DNA of 64,000 bases, taken from the NCBI RefSeq assembly GCF_022637395.1, contig NZ_CP093337.1:2402001-2466000 (forward strand). Direction: 5' to 3'. Shown piece by piece: positions 54,778-63,548 of this stretch. The notes beneath the pieces were generated by a model that saw nothing but the letters and a program-made list of their open reading frames with translations, ran no database searches and had not been told where the DNA came from. The position numbers and the translations under genes are program-made. How positions within the stretch are numbered: position 1 is the stretch's first letter; each line of letters opens with the position of its first letter. The DNA comes from Shinella sp. H4-D48 (GTDB lineage Bacteria; Pseudomonadota; Alphaproteobacteria; Rhizobiales; Rhizobiaceae).

Positions 54778-55599
54778 TCAGAGCGGCTGCGCTGCCAGGA
54801 AATCGGTCAGCGCAGCCGCCACGAGAACCGGCGATTCCCAATGGGGATTGTGGCTGTGGCCGGCGAGGACCTCGACCGTGGCATTCGGGAAGGCATGGCG
54901 CAGGGCGGCGCGGTGCGGTTCGCCGAACAGCGAGTCCTCCTCGCCGGCCAGAAGCAGCAGAGGCGCGCGCACCGCTTCTGGTATCCGCGACAGGTTCGCG
55001 CTCTCCAGCATCGCATAGAGTGCCTGCCAGCTGGCGGCCGGCGTTGCCGCCGCCTCGCTGGCGATCCAGCGCAGGAAATCCCTATCCACCGGCCGCGCGC
55101 AAGCATGCCAGGCCTGCAGGAAAGCGCTTTGCGGATCGATGGGATCGCTGAGGGCCGCAATCTCCGCGCCGAGCGTCGTCTGTGCCAGGAGCCCGGGCGT
55201 CACGCTGCCGCAGATGCTGGCGAGCGCCGTCACCCTTGCAGGATGGCGTGCCGCAAGCACCAGCGCGGTCATCGCCCCCATCGAGTGCCCGACGACCGCG
55301 AAGCGCGCTATGCCGAGTGCATCGACCAGTTCGACCATATCGTCGGCAAAGCTTTCCAGCCTGGGCGAAGTCGTCGCGGCCGACAGGCCGTGCCCCGGCA
55401 GATCGGGCATGACGAGCCGATATCCTCGCGCGAGGTGCGATTCGATCAGCGACCAGCTGCGGCTGCTGTCGGTATAGCCGTGCAGCAGGAAGAGCGGGAC
55501 ATCGCCCGACCCCGCATCGATGAAGGCGAGGCTTCGGCCGTCTCGCAGGGGCAGAGCACGCTTGCGGCCGTTCCACCCCGCCTGATCGACACCACTCAA
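54778..55599 (-). CDS. Alpha/beta-fold hydrolase coupled to the ChoX-like gene
   Basis: 273 aa hydrolase. The start is TTG at 55599, overlapping the stop of the upstream ChoX-like gene in a TTGA arrangement, so the two genes are translationally coupled. The fold shows an oxyanion block (FLLHGYTDSSRSW), the nucleophile elbow GHSMGAM, an acid region near LAGEEDSLFG and a final His in GHSHNPHW. Family is generic; the substrate is unknown. Because the operon partner binds a choline-like ligand, a choline ester is one thing to test, but this is inference. Confidence 0.78.
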   Translation of the reverse strand: MSGVDQAGWNGRKRALPLRDGRSLAFIDAGSGDVPLFLLHGYTDSSRSWSLIESHLARGYRLVMPDLPGHGLSAATTSPRLESFADDMVELVDALGIARFAVVGHSMGAMTALVLAARHPARVTALASICGSVTPGLLAQTTLGAEIAALSDPIDPQSAFLQAWHACARPVDRDFLRWIASEAAATPAASWQALYAMLESANLSRIPEAVRAPLLLLAGEEDSLFGEPHRAALRHAFPNATVEVLAGHSHNPHWESPVLVAAALTDFLAAQPL

Positions 55600-56525
55600 A
55601 GGCCGAACGCCTTCTTCACCGCCTCAAGGCCCGGCGCGCCATCGACCGTGGTGACGCCGGCCAGCCAGGCGTCGAGGCGCTTCGGTTCTTCACCGATCGC
55701 CTTGCGGCCGGCATCCTCGGGCGCCATGCCGTCATTCATCAGGTAGCCCATGCCTCGGTTTTCGAAATCGATGTCGAAGCTGAGGTTCTTCAAAAGCTGC
55801 GCGACGTTCGGGCACTCCGCGAGATAGCCCTTGCGGACCTGCGTAGAGACCGTGGCAGCGCCGAAATCCGGGCCGTAAAACTTGTCGCCGCCGGTGAGGT
55901 AGCGGATGTCGTAGGCGGTGTTCATCGGATGCGGTGCCCAGCCCTGAAAGACGAAGAACGTCTTCATGTCGATATGGCGGGCAAGCTCGGCCAGCATGCC
56001 CTGCTCGCTCGATTCCACGACCTCCCAGTCCGCAATGCCCAACAACGGATCGGCTATGGCATCCAGCATGAGCTGGTTGGAGCCCGGCTCAATGCCGTAC
56101 ATCTTCTTCTCGAACTTGTCGGCATGGGTCTTGAGATCAGCGAAATCCTTCACACCGGCATCCCAGACATAGGCGGGAACGGCGAAGGTGTATTTCGCGC
56201 CCGTCAGGTTCTGTTTGATGGTCTCGACCGAGCCGTCCTTCTCGTAAGGCGCGAAATAGGTCCGCATCGCGGGATCCCAATAGCCGAGGAAGACGTCGAG
56301 ATCCTTGTTCTTCAGGCTCAGATAGATGACGTCGATGCCGAGAAGGTCGCTCTGCGTCTCGTAGCCCAGCGCATGCAGCAGCGACTGCGCGACGCCGGTC
56401 GTGAAGGCGAGGTCGTTCCAGCCGGGCTCGGCGAGGCGCACCTTGCGGCAGCTCTCCTGTTCGGCCGCCTGGGCGGCCCCGATCGTCATGAGGCATGCGG
56501 CGGCGCAGGCAATGGCGCGTTTCAT
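55596..56525 (-). CDS. ChoX-like choline/betaine-binding periplasmic protein
   Basis: 309 aa solute-binding protein. The start ATG 56525 precedes a signal peptide (ACAAACLMTIGAAQAAEQES). The mature protein matches the ABC choline-binding family: RLAEPGWNDLAFTTGVAQSL, LDVFLGYWDPAMRTYF, and aromatic residues (Trp, Tyr) placed to form the cage for a quaternary amine. The permease and ATPase genes (choW, choV) that normally follow are absent. The stop overlaps the hydrolase gene, and the BetI gene is divergent across a 112-base gap. Confidence 0.85.
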   Translation of the reverse strand: MKRAIACAAACLMTIGAAQAAEQESCRKVRLAEPGWNDLAFTTGVAQSLLHALGYETQSDLLGIDVIYLSLKNKDLDVFLGYWDPAMRTYFAPYEKDGSVETIKQNLTGAKYTFAVPAYVWDAGVKDFADLKTHADKFEKKMYGIEPGSNQLMLDAIADPLLGIADWEVVESSEQGMLAELARHIDMKTFFVFQGWAPHPMNTAYDIRYLTGGDKFYGPDFGAATVSTQVRKGYLAECPNVAQLLKNLSFDIDFENRGMGYLMNDGMAPEDAGRKAIGEEPKRLDAWLAGVTTVDGAPGLEAVKKAFGL

Positions 56526-56637
56526 CGGCGTTCCCCTTTTTGAACTTTGTCCGACTGGATCAAAGATTGACCAATGGGACAATTCTTGAACTTCACGGAA
56601 AAAATGTCAATCTTCCCGTACGAAAAGCGGGAATCAC
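56526..56637. promoter_or_regulatory. Divergent control region between ChoX-like and BetI genes
   Basis: 112 bases. It contains TTGTCC (56547-56552) and GGACAA (56577-56582) as an inverted pair with 24 bases between, and inside that a GATTGACCAAT element with ATTG/CAAT symmetry. It also has a repeated TTGAACTT, at about 56540 and 56586. BetI proteins bind related dyads upstream of bet genes, so this is a candidate operator. Confidence 0.35.
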
Positions 56638-57264
56638 ATGGCGGGAAAGCTCACGAAACTGGTCGATATCAGGCGCAGGGAACTGCGGCAGGCGGCGTTC
56701 GAGGTGCTGCAGCGCGAAGGCATGGCCGGCGCGACGCTGGAAAAGGTCGCCGCTCATGCCGGCGCCTCGAAGGGCATCGTGCTGCACTATTTCCGCAACA
56801 AGCAGGAGCTGTTCGAACAGGCGATGCGCGAGGCGAACGCCAACCTGCGCGATGCCGTGGCCGAGCGTCTCAGGCAGGCGAAGACACCGCGCGGGCGCAT
56901 CGCGGCCGTGGTGGAGGGCAATTTCGACCCGCGTTTCTACCAGCCCGAAATTGCCCATGCATGGCTTGCGCTCTGCGCGGAGGTGCCGCGCGAACCACAG
57001 CTCGCCCGCATCCAGGCGGTCATTCACGCCCGCATGCATTCAAACCTCATGTCGGCACTCCGGGAATTGATGCCGGCAGAGGCGGCGCGCCGGACCGCGC
57101 TGCTGATCAGCGGCCTGATTGACGGCCTCTGGCTGCGGCACGGCCTTCAATCCGGCGGCGTGCCGCGCGAGGAAGCGCTGACGCTGATGTATGATTTCAT
57201 CGACCGCCGGCTACCGGCCGACCAACCGGGCGACGGGGTACACGATCAGTCGGCGGAGCCGTAG
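56638..57264 (+). CDS. betI: BetI-type choline-responsive repressor
   Basis: 208 aa TetR-family repressor. The HTH region is at about residues 20-50, with VAAHAGASKGIVLHYFRNKQ as the recognition-helix area. The overall pattern (FDPRFYQPEIAHAWLALCAE, then LISGLIDGLWLRHGL) is that of BetI, which senses choline. Start ATG 56638 with GCGGGA upstream. In most genomes betI sits with betA and betB, but those are not near here; the divergent ChoX-like gene is its likely target. The 3' end overlaps the lipoprotein gene by 19 bases. Confidence 0.85.
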   Translation: MAGKLTKLVDIRRRELRQAAFEVLQREGMAGATLEKVAAHAGASKGIVLHYFRNKQELFEQAMREANANLRDAVAERLRQAKTPRGRIAAVVEGNFDPRFYQPEIAHAWLALCAEVPREPQLARIQAVIHARMHSNLMSALRELMPAEAARRTALLISGLIDGLWLRHGLQSGGVPREEALTLMYDFIDRRLPADQPGDGVHDQSAEP

Positions 57265-57515
57265 AGCAGCGCGATATCGCGATGATGGAGCGCGCAGACA
57301 GCCCCCTCGCTCTTCACCACCGCCCGGCGGGAGTCCAGCACGATCACGCAGCCGTTGCGAAAGGCGTATTGCCGGTCGCCATTCGAAAGCTGCGTCTGGC
57401 GCGGCACCTCGTCCATGGGCCGCTCTCCGGCCGGCGCCTGCGTTGACGGCGCGCTACAGGCCGTGAGCAGGAGAATGGCAGTCATGCCGGGCAGCAGGCA
57501 GGTCAGGTTCTTCAT
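57246..57515 (-). CDS. Small lipoprotein
   Basis: 89 aa protein starting at ATG 57515, with AAGGAG just upstream. Lipoprotein signal with the lipobox LLLTACSAP at about residues 15-23. The remainder is a short soluble part (for example QTQLSNGDRQYAFRNGCVIV, then SEGAVCALHHRD) with two cysteines. No family recognised. It ends within the 3' end of betI (19-base convergent overlap). Confidence 0.7.
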   Translation of the reverse strand: MKNLTCLLPGMTAILLLTACSAPSTQAPAGERPMDEVPRQTQLSNGDRQYAFRNGCVIVLDSRRAVVKSEGAVCALHHRDIALLYGSAD

Positions 57516-57674
57516 GCAACACTCCTTTTCGACGAGGATAGGGCGGGGGCCGTGAAAGGAAAGGTGGCCTGAGGCCATCTGGGGCTGTCGCGCATGAGGC
57601 ATACGGCTTCCAAGCCTTTCGTTTGCCGCCCCGACGTCCTATCTGAAGAGAAAGCGGCAAAGGATGGATGGATC

Positions 57675-59183
57675 ATGAGCACGGCAACGACAGCACAGGC
57701 GGGCGCGACCGGCGCCCTCCCCTTTGACAACAGCTATGCACGCCTGCCGGATGCATTCTTCACGCCGGTCGATCCCACGCCGGTGGAAGCGCCGATGCTG
57801 ATCGCCTTCAATCGGCCGCTCGCCGAGGAACTCGGACTCGATGCCGACAGGCTGGAACGGCATGGCGCGGGCTATTTCTCCGGCAACATTCCCCTGCCCG
57901 GCTCGCTGCCGCTCGCCATGGCTTATGCCGGGCACCAGTTCGGCCAGTTCGTGCCGCAGCTCGGCGACGGGCGCGCCATCCTGCTCGGCGAGGTGATTGA
58001 CCGCAACGGAAAGCGGCGCGACATCCAGCTGAAGGGCGCCGGGCCGACGCCCTATTCGCGGCGCGGCGACGGGCGGGCGGCGCTGGGTCCGGTCCTGCGC
58101 GAATATATCATCAGCGAAGCCATGCACGCGCTCGGCATCCCGACGACGCGCGCACTCGCCGCCGTCGCGACCGGCCAGCCGGTCCATCGCGACCGGGTCC
58201 TGCCGGGCGCCGTCTTCACGCGCGTCGCCGGCAGCCATATCCGCGTCGGCACCTTCCAGTTCTTCGCCGCGCGCGGCGACACGGAGAATGTGCGCGTGTT
58301 GGCCGACCATGTCATCGACAGGCACTATCCCGAGCTCAAGGGCGCGGAAAAGCCCTATCTCGCCCTGCTCGACGCCGTCGCCGAGCGGCAGGCGTCGCTT
58401 ATCGCGAAATGGCTCGGCGTCGGTTTCATTCACGGCGTGATGAACACCGACAACATGACGATCTCGGGCGAGACGATCGACTTCGGGCCCTGCGCCTTCA
58501 TGGACCGCTACGACCCGCGCACCGTCTATTCCTCCATCGACCGCAACGGCCGCTATGCCTTCGGCAACCAGCCCGGCATCGGCCAATGGAACATCGCGCG
58601 GCTCGCCGAGGCCATGCTCGCCATTCTCGACGAGGACCAGGACAAGGCAGTGGAAGCCGCCAACGCCGCCGTAGGCCGCTTCATGGAGCGGTTCCAGACG
58701 CATTGGACGCGCACCATCCGCGCCAAGCTCGGCCTTGGCGACGACGCGCGCGAGGAGGATCAGGAGCTGATCCGCGAGCTTCTCGTCACGCTCTACGAGC
58801 AGAAGGCGGACTATACGCTGGCGTTTCGCGGGCTTGCCGACTGCGCGCAGGACGACGCGGCCGATCCCGCGCTCGGCGCCCTCCTCGAAGACCCGGCGGT
58901 CCTTGCCCTCTGGCTTTCCACCTGGCGGGCACGGCTGGCGCAGGACGCAACCTCGCCTGCCGCGCGCGCCGAGGCGATGCGGCGCGTCAACCCTGCCTTC
59001 ATCCCGCGCAACCACAAGGTCGAGGAAGCGCTCAATGCGGCCATCGACGATGGCGATTTCTCGCTCTTTGCGGCTCTGAACGACGTGCTTGCCCGGCCCT
59101 ATGAGGACCAGCCGCGCTTTGCCGCCTATGCCCTCCCGCCCGCGCCGGGCGAGGAGATCTCGGCAACGTTCTGCGGCACCTGA
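57675..59183 (+). CDS. selO: SelO/YdiU protein AMPylase
   Basis: 502 aa pseudokinase-fold enzyme that transfers AMP to serines, threonines and tyrosines of target proteins, as known for SelO homologues. Start ATG 57675; the longer upstream frame is not supported. Motifs include AYAGHQFGQFVPQLGDGRA, IQLKGAGPTPYSRRGDGRAA and the active-site GVMNTDNMTISGETIDFGPC, with Asp residues that bind metal in place of the kinase HRD. Complete, ending in FCGT, the Cys form in place of the selenocysteine of animal SelO. Confidence 0.94.
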   Translation: MSTATTAQAGATGALPFDNSYARLPDAFFTPVDPTPVEAPMLIAFNRPLAEELGLDADRLERHGAGYFSGNIPLPGSLPLAMAYAGHQFGQFVPQLGDGRAILLGEVIDRNGKRRDIQLKGAGPTPYSRRGDGRAALGPVLREYIISEAMHALGIPTTRALAAVATGQPVHRDRVLPGAVFTRVAGSHIRVGTFQFFAARGDTENVRVLADHVIDRHYPELKGAEKPYLALLDAVAERQASLIAKWLGVGFIHGVMNTDNMTISGETIDFGPCAFMDRYDPRTVYSSIDRNGRYAFGNQPGIGQWNIARLAEAMLAILDEDQDKAVEAANAAVGRFMERFQTHWTRTIRAKLGLGDDAREEDQELIRELLVTLYEQKADYTLAFRGLADCAQDDAADPALGALLEDPAVLALWLSTWRARLAQDATSPAARAEAMRRVNPAFIPRNHKVEEALNAAIDDGDFSLFAALNDVLARPYEDQPRFAAYALPPAPGEEISATFCGT

Positions 59184-59354
59184 TGGCCCTTGCGCCGCCG
59201 CCGACATGCAGTCATGGTAGCCCAGCCGTGCAATAACGCATGAGCCGGGGCATTGAATGGCCACCTTTTCGCCCTAATTCCTGACACGTCCGCTCTACGG
59301 AGCCGGACGTCATGTCGGCCGCTTTCCCGGCCGCCATCACAAATGGAGTTTCCC

Positions 59355-61688
59355 ATGTTGCTCACGCTGACTGCCGTCCTCTTTGCCATCATCGGATTGG
59401 TACTGACGGGCGGAGGCGGATGGCTGCTGTCACTCGGCGGCAGCCCCTACTACCTCATCACCGGCCTCGCCTTCCTCGTCACGGCCTATCTCCTCCTGCG
59501 CCGCTCCAGTGCTGCGCTCTGGCTCTACGCCCTCATCGTCCTCGGCTCGCTCGGCTGGGCCATCTGGGAAGTCGGCTTCGACTGGTGGCAGCTCGGTCCG
59601 CGTGGCGGCATCATCGTGCTTCTCGGCCTGTGGCTGATGCTGCCGGCCATCCGTAGGCCGCTCGGCATTGCAAGCCCCACCGGCATCCGCTATCCGGCAT
59701 CGGCCCTGCCGCTTGCCGTAGCGTCCATCGTGGCCATCGCCGTCGCAGGCTATTCCATGACGCAGGATCCGCATGACCTTGCGGGTGAACTGCCGACGAA
59801 CGTGGTCAATGCGACGCCGGCGCTCGGTGGCAACGTGCCGGCCGGGGAATGGCATCAGTATGGCCGCACCCCCTTCGGCCAGCGCTATTCTCCGCTCGAC
59901 CAGATCAACACGGAAAACGTCAACACGCTGAAGGTCGCCTGGCAGTACCAGACGGGCGACGTGAAGCTGCCCGACGATGTCGGCGAGACCACCTACCAGG
60001 TGACGCCGCTCAAGATCGGCGACACGCTCTATATGTGCACGCCGCATAACTGGGCGATCGCGATCGACGCGGCGACCGGCAAGGAAAAGTGGAAATACGA
60101 TTCCAACTCCGGCATGAACTCCGACCGCCAGCACCAGACCTGCCGCGGCGTGACCTACTACGCCGATCCGGTCGCGACGGCGGGCACGACGTGCGCCACA
60201 CGCGTCTACCTGCCGACCTCCGACGCCCGGCTGATCGCGCTCGACGCTGAGACCGGCGATGTCTGCACCAGCTTCGCCGAAAACGGCGTGCTGCGTCTCG
60301 AACAGGGCATGCCGTACAATCCGGCCGGCTACTACTATTCGACATCGCCGCCCGTCATCACCGACGAAAAGATCATCATCGGCGGTGCGGTCAACGACAA
60401 CTATTCCATCCATTCGCAATCGGGCGTCATTCGCGCCTTCGACGTGAAAACCGGCGCGCTGATCTGGAACTGGGATTCGGGCAATCCGGATGTCACCACG
60501 CCGCTGCCGGAGGGTCAGGTCTATACGGTCAACTCGCCGAATTCCTGGTCCGTCTTCAGCTATGACGACGCGCTCGGCCTCGTCTATATCCCGCTCGGCA
60601 ACCGCGTGCCCGACCAGCTCGGCATGGGCCGCAGCGAGCATGTCGAAAAATACTCGTCCTCCATCGTGGCGCTCGACATCAAGACCGGTGCCGTGCGCTG
60701 GGTGCGCCAGACCGTGCATCACGATCTCTGGGACATGGACGTGCCGGCGCAGCCCGCGCTGATCGACATCACAAAGGACGGCGCGACCATTCCGGCGCTT
60801 GTCGGCCCCACCAAGCAGGGTGACATCTACGTGCTGGACCGCCGCAACGGCGACCCGCTCATTGGCATCAAGGAAATCCCCGCACCAACGGGTGCGATCC
60901 CGGAGGATTTCACTGCCCCGACGCAGCCGATCTCCGACCTCACCTTCTCGCCGCCGCCTTTGACGGAAAAGAACATGTGGGGCATCAGCATGTTCGACCA
61001 GCTAAAGTGCCGCATCGACTTCCTGTCGCTCAAGTATGAGGGCCGCTACACGCCGCCGTCGCTGCAGGGCACGCTCGTCTATCCCGGCAATTTCGGCACG
61101 TTCAACTGGGGCTCGGTCGCGGTTGACCCGGAACGGCAGGTGATGTTCGGCATGCCGACCTACCTCGCCTTCACCTCGCGCCTTGTGCCGCGTGACCAGA
61201 TCCCGCCGAAGGGCGAGGACGAGAAGGCATCCGAACAGGGCCTCAACCGCAACGAGGGCGCGCCCTACGGCGTGTTCATGGGTCCTTTCCTCGGCCCGCT
61301 CGGCATTCCGTGCCAGGCGCCGCCGTGGGGCTATGTCGCTGGCGCCGACCTCGCGAGCGGCAAGATCGCCTACAAGCACAAGAACGGCACCGTCATGGAC
61401 ATGACCCCGCTGCCGCTGCCCTTCAAGGTCGGCGTACCCGGCATCGGCGGGCCGATCATCACCAAGGGCGGCGTCGCCTTCCTGGGTGCGGCCGTGGACG
61501 ATTACATCCGCGCCTATGACGTGACGACCGGCCGCGAGCTCTGGGAAGGCCGCCTTCCAGCCGGCGGACAGGCAACGCCCATGACCTACACGGTCGGCGA
61601 GAAGCAATATGTGCTAATCGTCGCCGGTGGCCACGGCTCCGTCGGCACCAAGCCTGGCGACTACGTCATCGCCTATACGCTGCCGTAA
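59355..61688 (+). CDS. gcd: Membrane-bound PQQ-dependent glucose dehydrogenase
   Basis: 777 aa quinoprotein oxidising glucose to gluconolactone in the periplasm. Five N-terminal hydrophobic helices (about residues 1-145) anchor it. The large PQQ-binding propeller domain follows, with WHQYGRTPFGQRYSPLDQIN at the start, then LKVAWQYQTGDVKL, TPHNWAIAIDAATGKEKWKY and WGISMFDQLKCRIDFLSLKY; tryptophan-docking motifs recur. Start ATG 59355. The PQQ synthesis genes are not in this window, so whether the enzyme is active depends on them elsewhere. A strong terminator follows. Confidence 0.94.
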   Translation: MLLTLTAVLFAIIGLVLTGGGGWLLSLGGSPYYLITGLAFLVTAYLLLRRSSAALWLYALIVLGSLGWAIWEVGFDWWQLGPRGGIIVLLGLWLMLPAIRRPLGIASPTGIRYPASALPLAVASIVAIAVAGYSMTQDPHDLAGELPTNVVNATPALGGNVPAGEWHQYGRTPFGQRYSPLDQINTENVNTLKVAWQYQTGDVKLPDDVGETTYQVTPLKIGDTLYMCTPHNWAIAIDAATGKEKWKYDSNSGMNSDRQHQTCRGVTYYADPVATAGTTCATRVYLPTSDARLIALDAETGDVCTSFAENGVLRLEQGMPYNPAGYYYSTSPPVITDEKIIIGGAVNDNYSIHSQSGVIRAFDVKTGALIWNWDSGNPDVTTPLPEGQVYTVNSPNSWSVFSYDDALGLVYIPLGNRVPDQLGMGRSEHVEKYSSSIVALDIKTGAVRWVRQTVHHDLWDMDVPAQPALIDITKDGATIPALVGPTKQGDIYVLDRRNGDPLIGIKEIPAPTGAIPEDFTAPTQPISDLTFSPPPLTEKNMWGISMFDQLKCRIDFLSLKYEGRYTPPSLQGTLVYPGNFGTFNWGSVAVDPERQVMFGMPTYLAFTSRLVPRDQIPPKGEDEKASEQGLNRNEGAPYGVFMGPFLGPLGIPCQAPPWGYVAGADLASGKIAYKHKNGTVMDMTPLPLPFKVGVPGIGGPIITKGGVAFLGAAVDDYIRAYDVTTGRELWEGRLPAGGQATPMTYTVGEKQYVLIVAGGHGSVGTKPGDYVIAYTLP

Positions 61689-61732
61689 GACACACGAACG
61701 GGTGGCCCGGCGGCCGCTCCTCGCGATCACAG

Positions 61733-61770
61733 AAGGCCGGCGCAGGGTTGCTTCCCCGCGCCGGCCTTTT
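61733..61770 (+). terminator. Intrinsic terminator of gcd
   Basis: Eleven-base perfect stem, AAGGCCGGCGC at 61733-61743 and GCGCCGGCCTT at 61758-61768, with a 14-base loop and a TTTT run at 61767-61770 then CATT. It lies 45 bases after the gcd stop and before the ABC transporter gene, so that gene needs its own promoter. Confidence 0.8.
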
Positions 61771-61804
61771 CATTATGCGGCCTCCAATCCTCGGGAGATT
61801 CGCC

Positions 61805-63481
61805 ATGAACGACGACTGGCGGCTGATCGCCGCGCCGGTGAGGATCATCCTTGCGAACTACTGGCGCGCCTCGCGCGGGCTTCTCGCTCTCGTGTGCCTG
61901 ATCGTCTTCCTGTCGGCCGTGTCGTCCGTGGCCGCGCCTTACCTGTTTTCGCGCCTCGTCGATACCATGACGGCCGACCGCATGGCCGCCATGCTGGCTT
62001 TCGGTTTTGCTCTTTACGCGCTGCTCATCGGTGCGAGTGCGGCACTGCAGAACATGGTGCAATACCTCTCTTTCATGAGCGCGCAGAACCTCAGCTTCAT
62101 CGCCAGCACCAGCCTGTTCGAAAGACTGCTTCGCAAACGCGCCCTCTTCTTCGCCGAACACAATCCGGCCGAGATCGAAAGCGCGGGCCGGCGTGGCGAA
62201 AGCGCGATGATGACGCTGGTGCAGCTCGCCCTCATCGTCTTCGTTCCCGGTACGACCCAGATCGTGCTTTCGCTCGCCATGCTCGGCGCGGCCATCAATC
62301 TCGAGGTCGTGCTCGTTGTCATCGCCTATGGCGGCGCGTTCATCACGCTGACGGCCATCGCCAATCACAGCACGCGCCGCTATCTCGATGCGGCCATCGA
62401 AGCCGGCCAGGAGAATGCCAAATTCATCGGCAATGCCATGACGGCGATGGAGACGCTGCGTCACTTCGGCAGCCAGGACTGGATGCAGGCGCGCTTTTCC
62501 GGCAAGGCGCGCGAGGAGCGCGACAACTGGACGACCTTCTGCCGCCGGCGCATCGGATATTCCTCGCTGATGGGCGCGGGGCTCGCCGCACAGTTCCTCA
62601 TCACCTTCGTCCTGCTTCTGCCGCGCTATCAGGCGGGAGAGCTCACGGTCGGCGACCTCGTTCTGTTCAACACGCTGCTGCTCCAGCTCAACCAGCCCTT
62701 CGAGATGATCGGCCACGCGATCGACGATCTGGTGCGGGCACGCGCCTCGCTCCTGCCGCTCGCCCGCATCTGGGCTGCGCCGGAAGAGACGGATGCGGCA
62801 ACGCCGGGCGGATTTTCTGCCGGCGATGGCCGCCTCGCCTTCGAGGCCGTCTCGTTTTCCCATGACAACGGCCGGGGCGTGGCCAATGTCAGTTTCACCG
62901 CCGAACGTGGCAGGATCACCTATCTCGTAGGGGAAACCGGTTCCGGCAAATCGACGCTGCTGCGGCTGGCGCTGAAATCGCTCGCGCCGACATCGGGGCG
63001 GATCAGTGTCGACGGGAGCGATCTGGCGACCATCTCGCAGCGCGACTGGTATGCCGCGATCGGCATCGTGCCGCAGGAGCCGACGCTGCTCAACGACACG
63101 CTCGCCACCAATATCGTGCTCGGCCGGTCGCTGGATCCAGCGAAGCTGCGGCGCGCGGTGGAGAAGGCGGCGATCCTGCCCTTCATCGAAGGGCTGCCCG
63201 ACGGCTTCGAGACGATGGCGGGCGAGCGCGGCATGAAGCTCTCGGGCGGGGAACGCCAGCGTATCGCGATTGCCCGCGCGCTCTATGCCGATCCGCAGTT
63301 CCTCTTCCTCGATGAGGCAAGTTCGGCGCTGGACGAGGTGACGGAGGCGGAAATCATGCGCCATGTGCGCAGCCTTGCCGGCGAAGTGACGATCCTTGCC
63401 GTCACCCATCGCAAGAGCGTTATCGCGCCCGATGACCACGTGGTTCACCTGACCGGCGGGCATCTCGACGCGAGCGCCTGA
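61805..63481 (+). CDS. ABC half-transporter (exporter type)
   Basis: 558 aa fused membrane domain and ATPase. Six helices occupy about residues 10-310 (starting RGLLALVCLIVFLSAVSSVA). The ATPase has Walker A GETGSGKST, the signature LSGGERQRIAIARAL, Walker B FLFLDEASSALDE and the switch His in AVTHRKS. Start ATG 61805; ATG 61775 is also in frame. As a half-transporter it is expected to work as a homodimer. Substrate unknown; similar proteins export lipids, peptides or drugs. Confidence 0.92.
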   Translation: MNDDWRLIAAPVRIILANYWRASRGLLALVCLIVFLSAVSSVAAPYLFSRLVDTMTADRMAAMLAFGFALYALLIGASAALQNMVQYLSFMSAQNLSFIASTSLFERLLRKRALFFAEHNPAEIESAGRRGESAMMTLVQLALIVFVPGTTQIVLSLAMLGAAINLEVVLVVIAYGGAFITLTAIANHSTRRYLDAAIEAGQENAKFIGNAMTAMETLRHFGSQDWMQARFSGKAREERDNWTTFCRRRIGYSSLMGAGLAAQFLITFVLLLPRYQAGELTVGDLVLFNTLLLQLNQPFEMIGHAIDDLVRARASLLPLARIWAAPEETDAATPGGFSAGDGRLAFEAVSFSHDNGRGVANVSFTAERGRITYLVGETGSGKSTLLRLALKSLAPTSGRISVDGSDLATISQRDWYAAIGIVPQEPTLLNDTLATNIVLGRSLDPAKLRRAVEKAAILPFIEGLPDGFETMAGERGMKLSGGERQRIAIARALYADPQFLFLDEASSALDEVTEAEIMRHVRSLAGEVTILAVTHRKSVIAPDDHVVHLTGGHLDASA

Positions 63482-63548
63482 CCGAAAGCTTCGCAAAAGC
63501 TGCGCCGCCTAACCATGCTCCCGAGACATTTTTCAGGGAGTCCTTTTC

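Noticed and set aside
57639-59264. 541-codon open frame opposite selO
   Set aside because: Same reason: antisense to a complete enzyme, no motif, biased composition.
61727-63496. 589-codon open frame opposite the ABC transporter
   Set aside because: The ABC transporter frame has all nucleotide-binding motifs; the antisense frame does not resemble a protein.
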